Of a stretch of DNA of 64,000 nucleotides, positions 22,415-29,805 are shown one piece after another. This DNA is from Poriferisodalis sp963663635 (lineage in GTDB: Bacteria; Actinomycetota; Acidimicrobiia; Acidimicrobiales; Poriferisodalaceae). The position numbers were made by a program, and so were the translations under genes. Each line of letters opens with the position of its first letter. Within the stretch, counting starts at the first letter, position 1. The stretch is taken from the NCBI GenBank assembly GCA_963663635.2, contig CAXXMY010000018.1, positions 46,708 through 110,707 of the forward strand. The letters run 5' to 3'. The notes beneath the pieces were generated by a model. That model ran no database searches and was not told the DNA's origin. It worked only from the letters and a program-made list of their open reading frames with translations.

Positions 22415-23487
22415 GGCGAACTCCATCGGTGGTTGCAAGTGAACGGTCATGATGACCGTTGCGAACACATGCAGCCGACCGATGGAGGTGTCCGGTATGG
22501 CAGCGAGGCTGAGTTTGGATGAGCGGGTGTTCATCGAGTCGTCGCTCGGGACGGGCCGCAGCGTCGCGGACGTAGCGCAGCGGCTGGGCCGTGATCGGTC
22601 CACGGTGCATCGCGAGCTGGCCCGCTGCGCCGGGCGGGCGGGCTATGACGCCCGCTGGGCGCACGCGTCGCCATGCGCGAGGGCGCGACGAGAGCGAACG
22701 CCCAAGCTGGCGGTCGATCGGGTGCTGGCCGCCGCGGTCGATGAGCGCTTGAAGCTGAGGTGGTCCCCGCACGCGACCGCGGCGGACCTGCGCGAGGCGG
22801 GCATGAGCGTGTGCGCGGAGACCATCTATCGGGCGTGCTACGCGAACGACGCGCGCAGCGGCCTGCCCGCCGGCACCTGGGCGCAAGCTGCCGCGGCGCG
22901 CCCGGCGCCGTCGGCCGCGCAGCGTCGCGCAGGCCCACCTGCGCGAAGCCCAGCCCGCTGGGGGAATACCGGCCGATAGCCGACCGGCCCGACGACGTCG
23001 AGGACCGCATGGAGCCCGGCCACTGGGACCGCGACCTCATCGTCGGCAAAGCGAACCTCACCGCCGCGGTCACCCTCGCCGAGCGCACCAGCCGCTACAC
23101 GGTCACCGCAGCGCTGCCCGACGGCTACGGCGCGCCCCAGGTCGCCGCCGCGGCCGCCGCGGCGCTGGGCCGCCAGCCCGCAGCGCTCGTGCGCAGCCTC
23201 ACCTGGGACCAAGGCCGCGAGATGGCCCGCTGGGCCGACGTCGAAGCCGCGCTCGGCATCGAGGTGTTCTTCTGCGAGCCGCGCTCGCCGTGGCAGCGAC
23301 CCACCAACGAGCAGACCAACGCGCTGCTGCGCCGATGGCTCCCCAAAGGCACCAGCCTCGACATCGCACAACTGCGGCTCTCGGTCATCGAGGACAACCT
23401 CAACCACATGCCCCGCCGACTCCACCACTGGACACCAGCACACGACATCTACACTCAACTCACTTGCAACCACCGGTAGAGCTTGCC
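22415..23487 (+). mobile_element. IS30-B copy 1
   Basis: The left terminus GGCGAACTCCATCGGTGGTT and the right terminus ending CCGGTAGAGCTTGCC form an imperfect inverted repeat shared by three copies in this window. It sits at the IS110/IS3 border: GGG occurs both directly before (22412-22414) and directly after (23488-23490), a plausible 3-bp target duplication. Confidence 0.85.
22497..23479 (+). pseudogene. IS30-B transposase, copy 1, frameshifted
   Basis: Compared with the intact copy at 28567, it has an extra C near 22883 and an extra 7 bp (ACCTGCGCGA region) near 22935, together shifting the frame. The amino half keeps the HTH (LGRDRSTVHRELARC). The other frame keeps HWDRDLIVGKANLTAAVTL, LTWDQGREMARWAD and PTNEQTNALLRRWLPKG. 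The start is the ATG at 22497 behind GGAGGT, as in the other copies. It is probably inactive. Confidence 0.85.
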
Positions 23488-23795
23488 GGGCTTCAACGCG
23501 ATGATCGAGTCGTTCTGGAGCCGCATGCAGGTCGAGCTGCTGGACCGCAAACGCTGGCGGACCCGCATCGAGCTGGCCAACGCGATCTTCGAATACCTAG
23601 AGATCTTCCACAACCGTCAGCACCGCCACTCTGCGCTAGGCATGCTGACACCCATCGAGTTCGAGACTCGACATCAACCACCAACGGCAGCATGAATCCA
23701 ACAATCCGCCTCCACCAACTCCAAGGCACCCCAGAGCCTCCAACAAAGCCAGAGCGGTTCATTGCGCTGAAATGGCGGATGATGAGGGCGTTTCA

Positions 23796-24056
23796 CTTGA
23801 AGGGGGAGTCTTCCCCCTTCCTTCGTTGAGCAGGCTTCAACGCGTTCTGGCCTTTGCGCAGACCACGCTTCTTGAAGGGGGAGTCTTCCCCCTTCCTTCG
23901 TTGAGCGGCGGCTAGGCGCGGGTGACGGTGACGGTATAGGTGGTCTTGAAGGGGGAGTCTTCCCCCTTCCTTCGTTGAGCGCTTCTCAGTTCCTTCTCGA
24001 TTAGATGTCCCGACACCCACCTTGAAGGGGGAGTCTTCCCCCTTCCTTCGTTGAGC
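23796..24056. CRISPR. Short CRISPR array, four repeats and three spacers, no cas genes
   Basis: Four identical 36-bp repeats occupy 23796-23831, 23871-23906, 23945-23980 and 24021-24056. Each begins CTTGAAGGGGG and ends CTTCGTTGAGC, and has an inner hairpin of GAAGGGGG with CCCCCTTC around a 6-nt loop. Spacers are 39, 38 and 40 bp and unrelated to each other. Only 34 bp separate the IS3 end at 23761 from the first repeat, about one spacer length, so the IS probably truncated the array. The TTCGTTGAGC-type ending recalls repeats I associate with type I-G (I-U) systems, from memory only. Transcription direction is not clear. Confidence 0.93.
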
Positions 24057-24566
24057 GTTGGGCACCCGCCGACAAGGCTCGTGCGGTCAGCGCTTTGGGC
24101 CAGATCGGAGAAGGCCACGGCTGTAAACGGCAAGAGGGCACAGCTATCGCTGATGCCGCCAAGCAAAGTATCAACGAAGGTGATCTCGCCGTGGACCTGG
24201 CGCACTCGGCAGCGAGTTGCCGAGTCGGCAGTGACGATGAGGACAGGGGGATCGTCGATCGGGGATGGGTCTTTCGTGTGTGCAGTGTGTCGTCGAGCAC
24301 GCGGCCGGCCGGTCGCGGATGTCCGTCTCGCTGTTCTCGGGGTTTGTGCGTGGCCATCCGTTGCCCCGGATAATGCCCCATTATCGCCGGTTGTGCGTGG
24401 CCACGCAGCGCTGATCCCCAGCACCTACGCGGTCGCCCCCTATGGTGACTCTGCGCGTTATCTCCGATTGGGAGGGGCGGCCGGGATGGGAGAGGTGGTC
24501 CAGATCGGCCCTCAGCGGTAGTCTGAGACGTCGATCGCTGGCCTGGCGGACGATTTCCTGGCCGCC
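24057..24566. other. CRISPR flank and region upstream of the recombinase
   Basis: Open frames on both strands show no recognisable family. Part of the minus frame around 24080-24200 (GEITFVDTLLGGISDSCALL) looks protein-like and may be a coding remnant. The array-proximal part could be a leader. The segment 24344-24403 holds paired direct repeats and a hairpin. Confidence 0.4.
24344..24403. repeat. 13-bp direct repeats flanking a hairpin, upstream of a tyrosine recombinase
   Basis: TTGTGCGTGGCCA occurs at 24344-24356 and 24391-24403. Between them GATAATG (24369-24375) pairs perfectly with CATTATC (24379-24385) around CCC. Paired arm sites around a core are what a tyrosine recombinase may bind, so an attachment or accessory site is possible. 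Confidence 0.5.
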
Positions 24567-25424
24567 GTGGACCTGTCGGCCAACACCCAGCGCGCCTACC
24601 GAGGAACCTTCGAGAAGCTCATCGAGGACGTGGGGCACCGCAGCCTCGCCAGCATCGGGCGCGCCACGATCGAGCGGCACCTACGCGAACGCTACGCCGA
24701 GCGGGCACCGGCGACCGTCAACCGTCACCTCGCTGCGATCTCGGCGATGTTCGCCTGGGCGGCCGAGATCGGCATCATCGACTCGTCGCCCGCAGCAAGC
24801 ATCCGCCGGCGACGGCAGACCCGCAGCAGCCAAGCCGAGCGCCAGGCGCGCCCCATTCCGATCGAGGAGCTGCGGGCGCTGTGGGACGACCGCGACTATC
24901 TGATGCGGGACCGGGTGCTGTGGCGGTTGCTGTACGACAGCGCCGCGAGAGCGAGCGAAGTCCTGGGCCTCAACATCGAGGACCTCGACCTCGCCAAGAA
25001 ACGCGCCGCGATCATCGGCAAGGCCGGCAACGCTGAGACGATCCAGTGGTCCACCGACACCGCCAGGGTGCTGCCGGCGATCCTGCGCTGGTACCACCGC
25101 CGCCGCGAGACCGGTCCGCTGTTCCTGTCGAACCGACGGCTGCGGGGGGCGGCACCTGGTGATGTGTGCCCGCTGACCGGCCGGCCGAGGCTGTCGTACA
25201 ACCGCGCAGCGGAGATCTTCAAAGCCGCAAGCGGCGGCCGCACCCTCCATCAGCTGCGCCACTCCCGCCTGACGCACCTCGCTGAATCCGGTGTCGACGT
25301 CACCATCCTGCGCGCCGTCAGCCGACACAGCTCGCTGCGCACTCTGGACCGGTACGTGCATCCCTCCGCCGAGTCGGTCGCGGCGATTCTCGAGGAGAAC
25401 CCGCCCGGGCAACGCAGCCGATAG
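24567..25424 (+). CDS. Tyrosine recombinase/integrase (XerC/D-like)
   Basis: The 285-residue protein has a complete catalytic set: Arg128 (AARASEVLGL), Lys152 (GKAGNAE), His228-x-x-Arg231 (HQLRHSRLTHL), His254 (SRHSSL) and Tyr263 (LDRYVHP). The SAM-like amino domain that clamps DNA is present (ANTQRAYRGTFEKLIEDVG). It is Xer-like in size. The GTG at 24567 is the first standard start after the in-frame stop at 24519; homologues usually extend 10-15 residues further and the codons between (ADDFLAA) fit the family, so the true start may be the CTG at 24543. It may catalyse site-specific integration or dimer resolution of a mobile unit. The sites at 24344-24403 are possible substrates. Confidence 0.85.
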   Translation: MDLSANTQRAYRGTFEKLIEDVGHRSLASIGRATIERHLRERYAERAPATVNRHLAAISAMFAWAAEIGIIDSSPAASIRRRRQTRSSQAERQARPIPIEELRALWDDRDYLMRDRVLWRLLYDSAARASEVLGLNIEDLDLAKKRAAIIGKAGNAETIQWSTDTARVLPAILRWYHRRRETGPLFLSNRRLRGAAPGDVCPLTGRPRLSYNRAAEIFKAASGGRTLHQLRHSRLTHLAESGVDVTILRAVSRHSSLRTLDRYVHPSAESVAAILEENPPGQRSR

Positions 25425-25599
25425 GGCTGCTAGAGGAAGACCGCTGCGCATACCGCAGACAGGAGCAGCGGCGGGGCAGCGAGCCAGGTGGTGTTCCACA
25501 TCCCGAGCAGGACGTCGAGGTCGATGTGGGTGCGCACGTCGTCCTCGGTGCCCTCAGTCATGACCAGCTCGTACGCGCGCATCCGGTCCTGCGGATTGT

Positions 25600-27369
25600 C
25601 TAGGAGGGTGGTCGGAAAGTCCGGGTGTGGGTCCTCGTGTTGGGGGGCGTGATCGCGGATGATGGTGGGGTGCGCGGTTCGGCTGATGGTCAGGGTTCGA
25701 TTTTCGATGTCGGGGTGATGGTGGGCGATCTGCTCGACACGGAGGGGTTCTTGGTGACGTTGGGGCAGGCTCGGGGCGAGCTGTTCTGCGATGCCGATTT
25801 TGATGCGTTGTATGCGTCTGGCCGGGGTCGGGCGTCGCATCCGCCGTCGGTGGTGGCGGCGTTGTTGTTGTTGCAGTTGTTCTATGGGGTGTCGGATCGT
25901 GAGGCGCAGCGCCGTTCGCGGTTCGATATGTCGTGGAAAGCGGCGTTGGGTTTGCCGTTGGAGCATCGGGGGATCGCGCATGTGGTGCTGGTGGAGTTCC
26001 GGGCGCGTCTGGTTCGCGCCGGGATGGAGTCCTTTTGGGGGGATCGGGTCAAGATCGCGCCCAAGCGCGCTGGGGTGATCGGCCATCGCCGCACGATGGA
26101 CTCGACCGGTGTGGCGGACTCGGTGCTCACCCAGGACACGATCACGCTCATCAGGTCCGGGGTCCGCAGGTGCCTCGGGGCGCTGGCGGGGATCGACGCC
26201 GGGGCCGGGGCCGGGGCTGGGGGGGCTGTTGTCGCGTGAGGACTACGACCGGGGGGCCAAGCCGCAGATCATGTGGGCTGATCCCTGCGCACGGGCCGCT
26301 TTGGTGGCGGAGCTGTTCGGCGACGCCGAGACCGTGGTGGGGTTCTGCGCCCGCTTCGGGGATCCGGGCCTGGCCGCTGCGGTCGAGCTGCTGAGGGTCG
26401 TGGCGGGCCAGGACATCGAGATCGCCGTCGACGCCGACGGAGCCGAACGGCACGGATAGCTCAGCGGGTGGCCCCGGGCCGGGTCGTCTCGACGGTCGAT
26501 CCCGACGCGCGGCACGGGCACCGTTCCCGCTCGGACCGCTACGACGGCTACAAGCTGCACGTGTCCGCGGATGTGGACTCTGACCTGATCTGCTCAGCGG
26601 CAGCGACGCTCGCGACCGTCCACGACGCCGCTGTGGTCGAAGACCTCATCGACGCCGACCCGGTCCCGGTCGCCGAGATCATCGCCGACACCCACTACGG
26701 ATCGGGTCCGACCCGTCAAGCGATGGCCGACCGAGGCATCCACCTCGTCGCCCCCGCACAGCCGATCCCGGCCCGCGAAGGCATGCTCACCAAAGCGGAC
26801 TTCGACATCGACCTCGACACAGCGACGGTCGCCTGCCCGCAAGGGAACACCGCGCCCATCCCGCCGCCACGCGGCGCCAAACGGCGCCAGGCGCGGTTCG
26901 CGGCAACGGATTGCTCAGCATGCGAGCTCAAGCCCCGATGCACCACACGCGACGGCGGCCGCATCATCGAGATCAACCCTTACGAAGAACTCCTCGCCCC
27001 CGCGAGAGCACAACGCCACGAACCCGAATTCCTCAGCAGATACCGACTGCGAACCCAAGCCGAACGCAAAATCGCTCAGATCAAATCCCGCACCAAAAAA
27101 GTCCCCTGGCGCGGCCTCGACAAGGCCAACCTGTGGCTCGACCTGCGAATCGCCGCCCTCAACCTCGACCGAGCCGGCCGCCTCGGCATCATCAGGTAAA
27201 ACACCCGCCCCGACCCGCGACCCCGGGGCCCCACTGGCCGACCGACGAAGTGCCCGGGCATCATCAGGCAGAACACCCGCGCCCAACCCACCCCGAACCA
27301 CCGACCAGACAACCGCGCACGCCCAACAAACAACACACACCAGAACCCAATTGCCGACCACCCTCCTAG
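25600..27369 (+). mobile_element. IS1182-like element (1.77 kb) with CTAG borders
   Basis: A perfect 16-bp inverted repeat CTAGGAGGGTGGTCGG opens at 25600 and its complement ends at 27369. The outer CTAG on each side is consistent with a 4-bp target duplication, since deleting one restores a reading frame across the site. Near the right end a short direct repeat (GGCATCATCAGG followed by AACACCCGC) occurs twice, 72 bp apart. Confidence 0.85.
25625..27199 (+). pseudogene. IS1182-family transposase in three frames
   Basis: Piece one (25625 to about 26210) has the DUF772-type amino region (ASHPPSVVAALLLLQLFYGV, SDREAQRRSRFDMSWKAALG) and DSTGVADSV with a likely catalytic Asp. Piece two (about 26230-26459) has REDYDRGAKPQIMWADPCAR. 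Piece three (26468-27199) has the DDE domain with YDGYKLHVSADVDSDL, IIADTHYGSG and the Glu in RTQAERKIAQIKSRTKK, plus four Cys around CSACELKPRC. Together they give about 520 residues, the usual family length. The first shift falls in a GGGGCC-rich run near 26215, where sequencing error is plausible; the second is near 26460. As written it is inactive. Confidence 0.85.
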
Positions 27370-27494
27370 GTCGTGGTCGCCTTGGCCGCTCCATGCGATG
27401 CGGTTCAGCAGCTTCACACGCCCAGTTCGGCCGCGGCAGGGCCATCCCCGAGATCGTCGGGGATCCCCACGGGTCGGAAGAAGCGGGTAGCGGG

Positions 27495-27860
27495 CTACAG
27501 GTCAAGACCGGGGCCGCGAGCCGGTCGGTGCCGTCCTGGGTCCTGGCCGAGTGCTCGTACGAGGTCGGGAATGCTCGTCACGAGCGTGTCCCATACGATC
27601 TCCGGCTCGACGCGATGGTATTCATGCATGGTGAGATTCCGCATGCCGCGTATGTCGTCCCAAGGAATGTCGGGATGAGCGCTCGTAGTAGTGGCGGTCA
27701 GGCGCGAAGCGGCCTCTCCGATGATGGTGATCATCCGTTCTGCGACAGGCTGGTTCTTCCAATCGTCACGGAATGCAAGCCGGCCCTCCTGGACAATCCG
27801 CGAAGCCATTTCCGCCGCCCGCGCGATGTCGCTGATGCGTGCCGAGTCGCTTCGGGTCAC
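27495..27860 (-). CDS. hepT: HepT-like HEPN RNase toxin (DUF86)
   Basis: The 121-residue protein shows the HEPN motif R-x4-H-x-Y at Arg74, His79 and Tyr81 (RNLTMHEY), with the preceding helices typical of DUF86 (RMITIIGEAASRLT, PDIPWDDIRGM). HepT toxins are ribonucleases that inhibit growth; the partner MntA silences them by adding AMP to the Tyr of this motif. Its ATG overlaps the stop of mntA by 4 bp (ATGA), so the pair is translationally coupled, antitoxin first. The carboxyl end (GQDPGRHRPARGPGLDL) is basic and probably disordered. It may stabilise this IS-rich island. The class is clear; activity is not shown. Confidence 0.9.
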   Translation of the reverse strand: MTRSDSARISDIARAAEMASRIVQEGRLAFRDDWKNQPVAERMITIIGEAASRLTATTTSAHPDIPWDDIRGMRNLTMHEYHRVEPEIVWDTLVTSIPDLVRALGQDPGRHRPARGPGLDL

Positions 27861-28147
27861 AGCGAAATCGCGTCGCGGAGCATTGATGTGTACGGAGGCT
27901 CCAGCGCGCGCTCGGACGACACGTCAACCTCACAGCCGAGCAGCTCTTTGAGTTCACGCTTCAGGGCCGCTACGTCGACCAGAGTGGTCCCCGGGGCGAA
28001 GGTGCACACGAAGTCGCAGTCGCTGTCTTCGTGGTCTGTGCCGCGCGCCACGGAGCCGGCCAGGGCAATTGAGGACGCCTTGTACCTGCGGGCGGTTGCG
28101 ATGATCGCCTCACGGTGACGCTCGAGGATCTCACTACGCCGAGACAT
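27857..28147 (-). CDS. mntA: MntA-like minimal nucleotidyltransferase antitoxin
   Basis: The 96-residue protein contains the GSx10DxD nucleotidyltransferase signature: Gly31-Ser32 and Asp43-x-Asp45 in GSVARGTDHEDSDCDF. It also has the family's third acidic region (LGCEVDVSSERAL). MntA proteins transfer AMP to the HepT toxin and so neutralise it. The ATG at 28147 gives a normal family length. It overlaps hepT by 4 bp downstream, and a truncated zinc-ribbon gene ends 66 bp upstream on the same strand, so all may once have formed one operon. Confidence 0.9.
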   Translation of the reverse strand: MSRRSEILERHREAIIATARRYKASSIALAGSVARGTDHEDSDCDFVCTFAPGTTLVDVAALKRELKELLGCEVDVSSERALEPPYTSMLRDAISL

Positions 28148-28213
28148 GGCGCCAGCGTATCGCCGGTGAGGTGGGCGGCCGGTGGGGGCGCACCTGATCT
28201 GCGTGGCGCCTAC

Positions 28214-28484
28214 TCAGCTTTCGGTTTGATCAAGATCGGAGCTGCCACGCAGAAGGTCGCGGAGCGGCGCCGATGGATCTATCGCGCCGGTCCGTACCCC
28301 GTGACGTAGCTCTTGCCTCCATGCCGCCATTTCTTCGGGACTCGGCTTGCTGACGATCCTTGGGAACCCATGCCGGTCGGCGTCTACGACGAACACGTAG
28401 GCGTCCGTTCCACACCTCGGGCAGGTTTCAGGCCAGTCGTCGAGAGGGCAGGCGCATTGCGCGCAGAACAGGCCGAAGTAGCCG
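28214..28484 (-). pseudogene. Zinc-ribbon protein, 5' end cut off by IS30-B
   Basis: Reading from the IS border the frame gives GYFGLFCAQCACPLDDWPET then CPRCGTDAYVFVVDADRHGF and ends PLRDLLRGSSDLDQTES. The CxxC...CxxC arrangement is a zinc ribbon; the remainder is not assigned to a family. About 90 residues remain and the start codon is missing, so the IS30-B at 28485 removed or displaced the 5' end. A GTG at 28396 could start a shorter product lacking the ribbon. It sits in line with mntA and hepT. Confidence 0.65.
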
Positions 28485-28511
28485 GGCGAACTCCATCGGT
28501 GGTTGCAAGTG

Positions 28512-28530
28512 AACGGTCATGATGACCGTT
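28512..28530. promoter_or_regulatory. Palindrome in the IS30-B leader
   Basis: AACGGTCA and TGACCGTT flank TGA, about 36 bp before the transposase ATG. It is conserved in all three copies (also near 22452 and 44329). It may be a transposase or regulator binding site, or a hairpin limiting translation from outside transcripts. Confidence 0.5.
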
Positions 28531-28566
28531 GCGAACACATGCAACCGACCGATGGAGGTGTCCAGT

Positions 28567-29541
28567 ATGGCAGCGAGGCTGAGTTTGGATGAGCGGGTGT
28601 TCATCGAGTCGTCGCTCGGGACGGGCCGCAGCGTCGCGGACGCAGCGCAGCGGCTGGGCCGTGATCGGTCCACGGTGCATCGCGAGCTGGCCCGCTGCGC
28701 CGGGCGGGCGGGCTATGACGCCCGCTGGGCGCACGCGTCGGCATGCGCGAGGGCGCGACGAGAGCGAACGCCCAAGCTGGCGGCCGATCGGGTGCTGGCC
28801 GCCGCGGTCGATGAGCGCTTGAAGCTGCGCTGGTCACCGCACGCCGCGGCGGCGGACCTGCGCGAGGCGGGCATGAGCGTGTGCGCGGAGACGATCTATC
28901 GGGCGTGCTACGCGAACGACGCGCGCAGCGGCCTGGCGGCGGGCACCTGGGCGAAGCTGCCGCGGCGCTGCCGGCGCCGTCGGCCGCGCAGCGTCGCGCA
29001 GGCCCAAAAGCCCAGCCCGCTGGGGGAATACCGGCCGACAGCCGACCGGCCCGACGACGTCGAGGACCGTATAGAGCCCGGCCACTGGGAAGGCGACCTC
29101 ATCGTCGGCAAAGCGAACCTCACCGCCGCGGTCACCCTCGCCGAGCGCACCAGCCGCTACACGGTCACCGCAGCGCTGCCCGACGGCTACGGCGCGCCCC
29201 AGGTCGCCGCCGCGGTCACCGCGGCGCTGGGCCGCCAGCCCGCAGCGCTCGTGCGCAGCCTCACCTGGGACCAAGGCCGCGAGATGGCCCGCTGGGCCGA
29301 CATCGAGGCCGCGCTCGGCATCGAGGTGTTCTTCTGCGAGCCGCGCTCGCCGTGGCAGCGACCCACCAACGAGCAGACCAACGGACTGATGCGCCGATGG
29401 CTCCCCAAAGGCACCAGCCTCGACATCGCACAACTGCGGCTCTCGGTCATCGAGGACAAACTCAACCACATGCCCCGCCGACTCCACCACTGGCAATCAG
29501 CCGCCGACATCTACACTCAACTCACTTGCAACCACCGGTAG
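28567..29541 (+). CDS. IS30-family transposase (IS30-B, intact)
   Basis: The 324-residue protein has an amino-terminal HTH (LSLDERVFIESSLGTGRSVA, LGRDRSTVHRELARC) and a complete DDE core: Asp in GHWEGDLIVGKANL, Asp in SLTWDQGREMARWAD, Glu in RPTNEQTNGLMRRWLPKG. The ATG at 28567 is chosen over the one at 28519 because GGAGGT lies 8 bp upstream and the protein then begins at the conserved MAARLSLDERVF. It is the only intact one of three IS30-B transposases and could act in trans on the others. Copies 1 and 3 read HWDRDLIVG where this reads HWEGDLIVG. Confidence 0.93.
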   Translation: MAARLSLDERVFIESSLGTGRSVADAAQRLGRDRSTVHRELARCAGRAGYDARWAHASACARARRERTPKLAADRVLAAAVDERLKLRWSPHAAAADLREAGMSVCAETIYRACYANDARSGLAAGTWAKLPRRCRRRRPRSVAQAQKPSPLGEYRPTADRPDDVEDRIEPGHWEGDLIVGKANLTAAVTLAERTSRYTVTAALPDGYGAPQVAAAVTAALGRQPAALVRSLTWDQGREMARWADIEAALGIEVFFCEPRSPWQRPTNEQTNGLMRRWLPKGTSLDIAQLRLSVIEDKLNHMPRRLHHWQSAADIYTQLTCNHR

Positions 29542-29549
29542 AGCTTGCC

Positions 29550-29655
29550 AACGCTCACCCCAGGCGAGGACGAAACGGTCACCATCACCGTGACCGCCCC
29601 CAACGGCACAGACACAGAGGCCTACACCGTCACCATCACGCACGCGACGAGCTGA
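29550..29655 (+). pseudogene. 3' tail of a lost surface-gene copy
   Basis: The sequence from AACGCTCACCCCAGG to the TGA at 29655 is identical to the last 105 bp of the genes ending at 34356, 39060 and 44261, and encodes LTPGEDETVTITVTAPNGTD and the ending TVTITHATS. The rest of this copy was replaced by IS30-B, so the tandem array once had at least four members. Confidence 0.9.
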
Positions 29656-29805
29656 AATGCCCTCGGCTCCAGGGGCCTGACAAAGTCGGACGAGCGCCGC
29701 AGTCCCAGCACCCCGACCTGAATTGGCCCATTGTCATCATGGCGTGAACTAATACGACGAATGTGTCATAGATCCGTCATCATCGGTCCTATATAGTGCA
29801 TAGCT
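29656..29805 (+). promoter_or_regulatory. Promoter of the tandem surface genes (repeated at 34357-34506 and 39061-39210)
   Basis: The 150-bp spacer is essentially identical before all three genes. A -10 element TATAGT (29792-29797; also at 34493 and 39197) lies 8 bp before the ATG, which places the transcription start at or within a few bases of the start codon; no ribosome-binding site is present. This suggests leaderless mRNA. No convincing -35 was seen. GTCATCAT occurs twice (29733 and 29776), 43 bp apart, a possible operator. A weak GC-rich hairpin just after the stop may end the upstream transcript. Confidence 0.6.

Larger units (their letters stand above)
18933..23695 (+). pseudogene. 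IS3-family OrfB transposase in three pieces
   Basis: Piece one (18933 to about 19547) has the HTH_21-like region, the first catalytic Asp in LWLADLTYVRT and the second in HHSDRGSQ, where it stops. Piece two (about 21002-21083) reads QFTSWAFTQRAVDSGLLPSM then GSIGDCF. Piece three (about 23491-23695) reads FNAMIESFWSRMQVELLDRK with the catalytic Glu and ends at the normal HSALGMLTPIEFE. Joined, they give a standard rve-type OrfB of about 300 residues. Piece one and two are separated by an IS30 element, pieces two and three by an IS110 plus a second IS30 element. The gene must have been complete before these insertions. Confidence 0.9.
18577..23761 (+). mobile_element. IS3-family element interrupted by IS30, IS110 and IS30-B insertions
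   Basis: The element runs from about 18577 to the CA at 23761. Removing 19548-21001 and about 21084-23487 leaves roughly 1.3 kb, the usual IS3 size, and restores one orfB. The right terminus contains CCAGAGCGGTTCA; the left end (GGTAGAGGCTCTGTTCCTTG) is its imperfect inverted repeat. It encodes orfA and a split orfB. The left boundary is uncertain by several bases. Confidence 0.75.
25430..27417 (-). pseudogene. Small membrane-tail protein gene split by the IS1182-like element
   Basis: The 5' part (27417-27370, GTG start) reads MKLLNRIAWSGQGDHDL and the 3' part (25599-25430) reads DNPQDRMRAYELVMTEGTED then DVRTHIDLDVLLGMWN and a hydrophobic tail TTWLAAPPLLLSAVCAAVFL. Removing the IS and one CTAG joins them in frame to 73 residues. 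The tail could be a membrane segment. No family was recognised. It lies 77 bp downstream of hepT on the same strand and could have been the last gene of that operon. Confidence 0.7.
28485..29549 (+). mobile_element. IS30-B copy 2 (intact)
   Basis: The termini are identical to copy 1: GGCGAACTCCATCGG at the left and CCGGTAGAGCTTGCC at the right. The left flank is a minus-strand zinc-ribbon gene and the right flank is the 3' tail of a surface gene. The flanking triplets (CCG left, AAC right) do not match, so this copy is not a simple insertion at this place. Confidence 0.9.

Noticed and set aside
23482..23695. Independent small transposase gene
   Set aside because: It is the third piece of the interrupted IS3 orfB and aligns directly with the pieces at 19547 and 21083.
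23796..24056. 36-bp repeats as part of a protein-coding repeat
   Set aside because: The minus-strand frame through them is interrupted in meaning by unrelated spacers of 38-40 bp, and identical repeats with unique spacers are the CRISPR pattern.
24051..24521. 156-codon plus-strand frame and the overlapping minus-strand frame next to the CRISPR array
   Set aside because: No family resemblance; the minus frame runs through CRISPR repeats, so at best a remnant is present.
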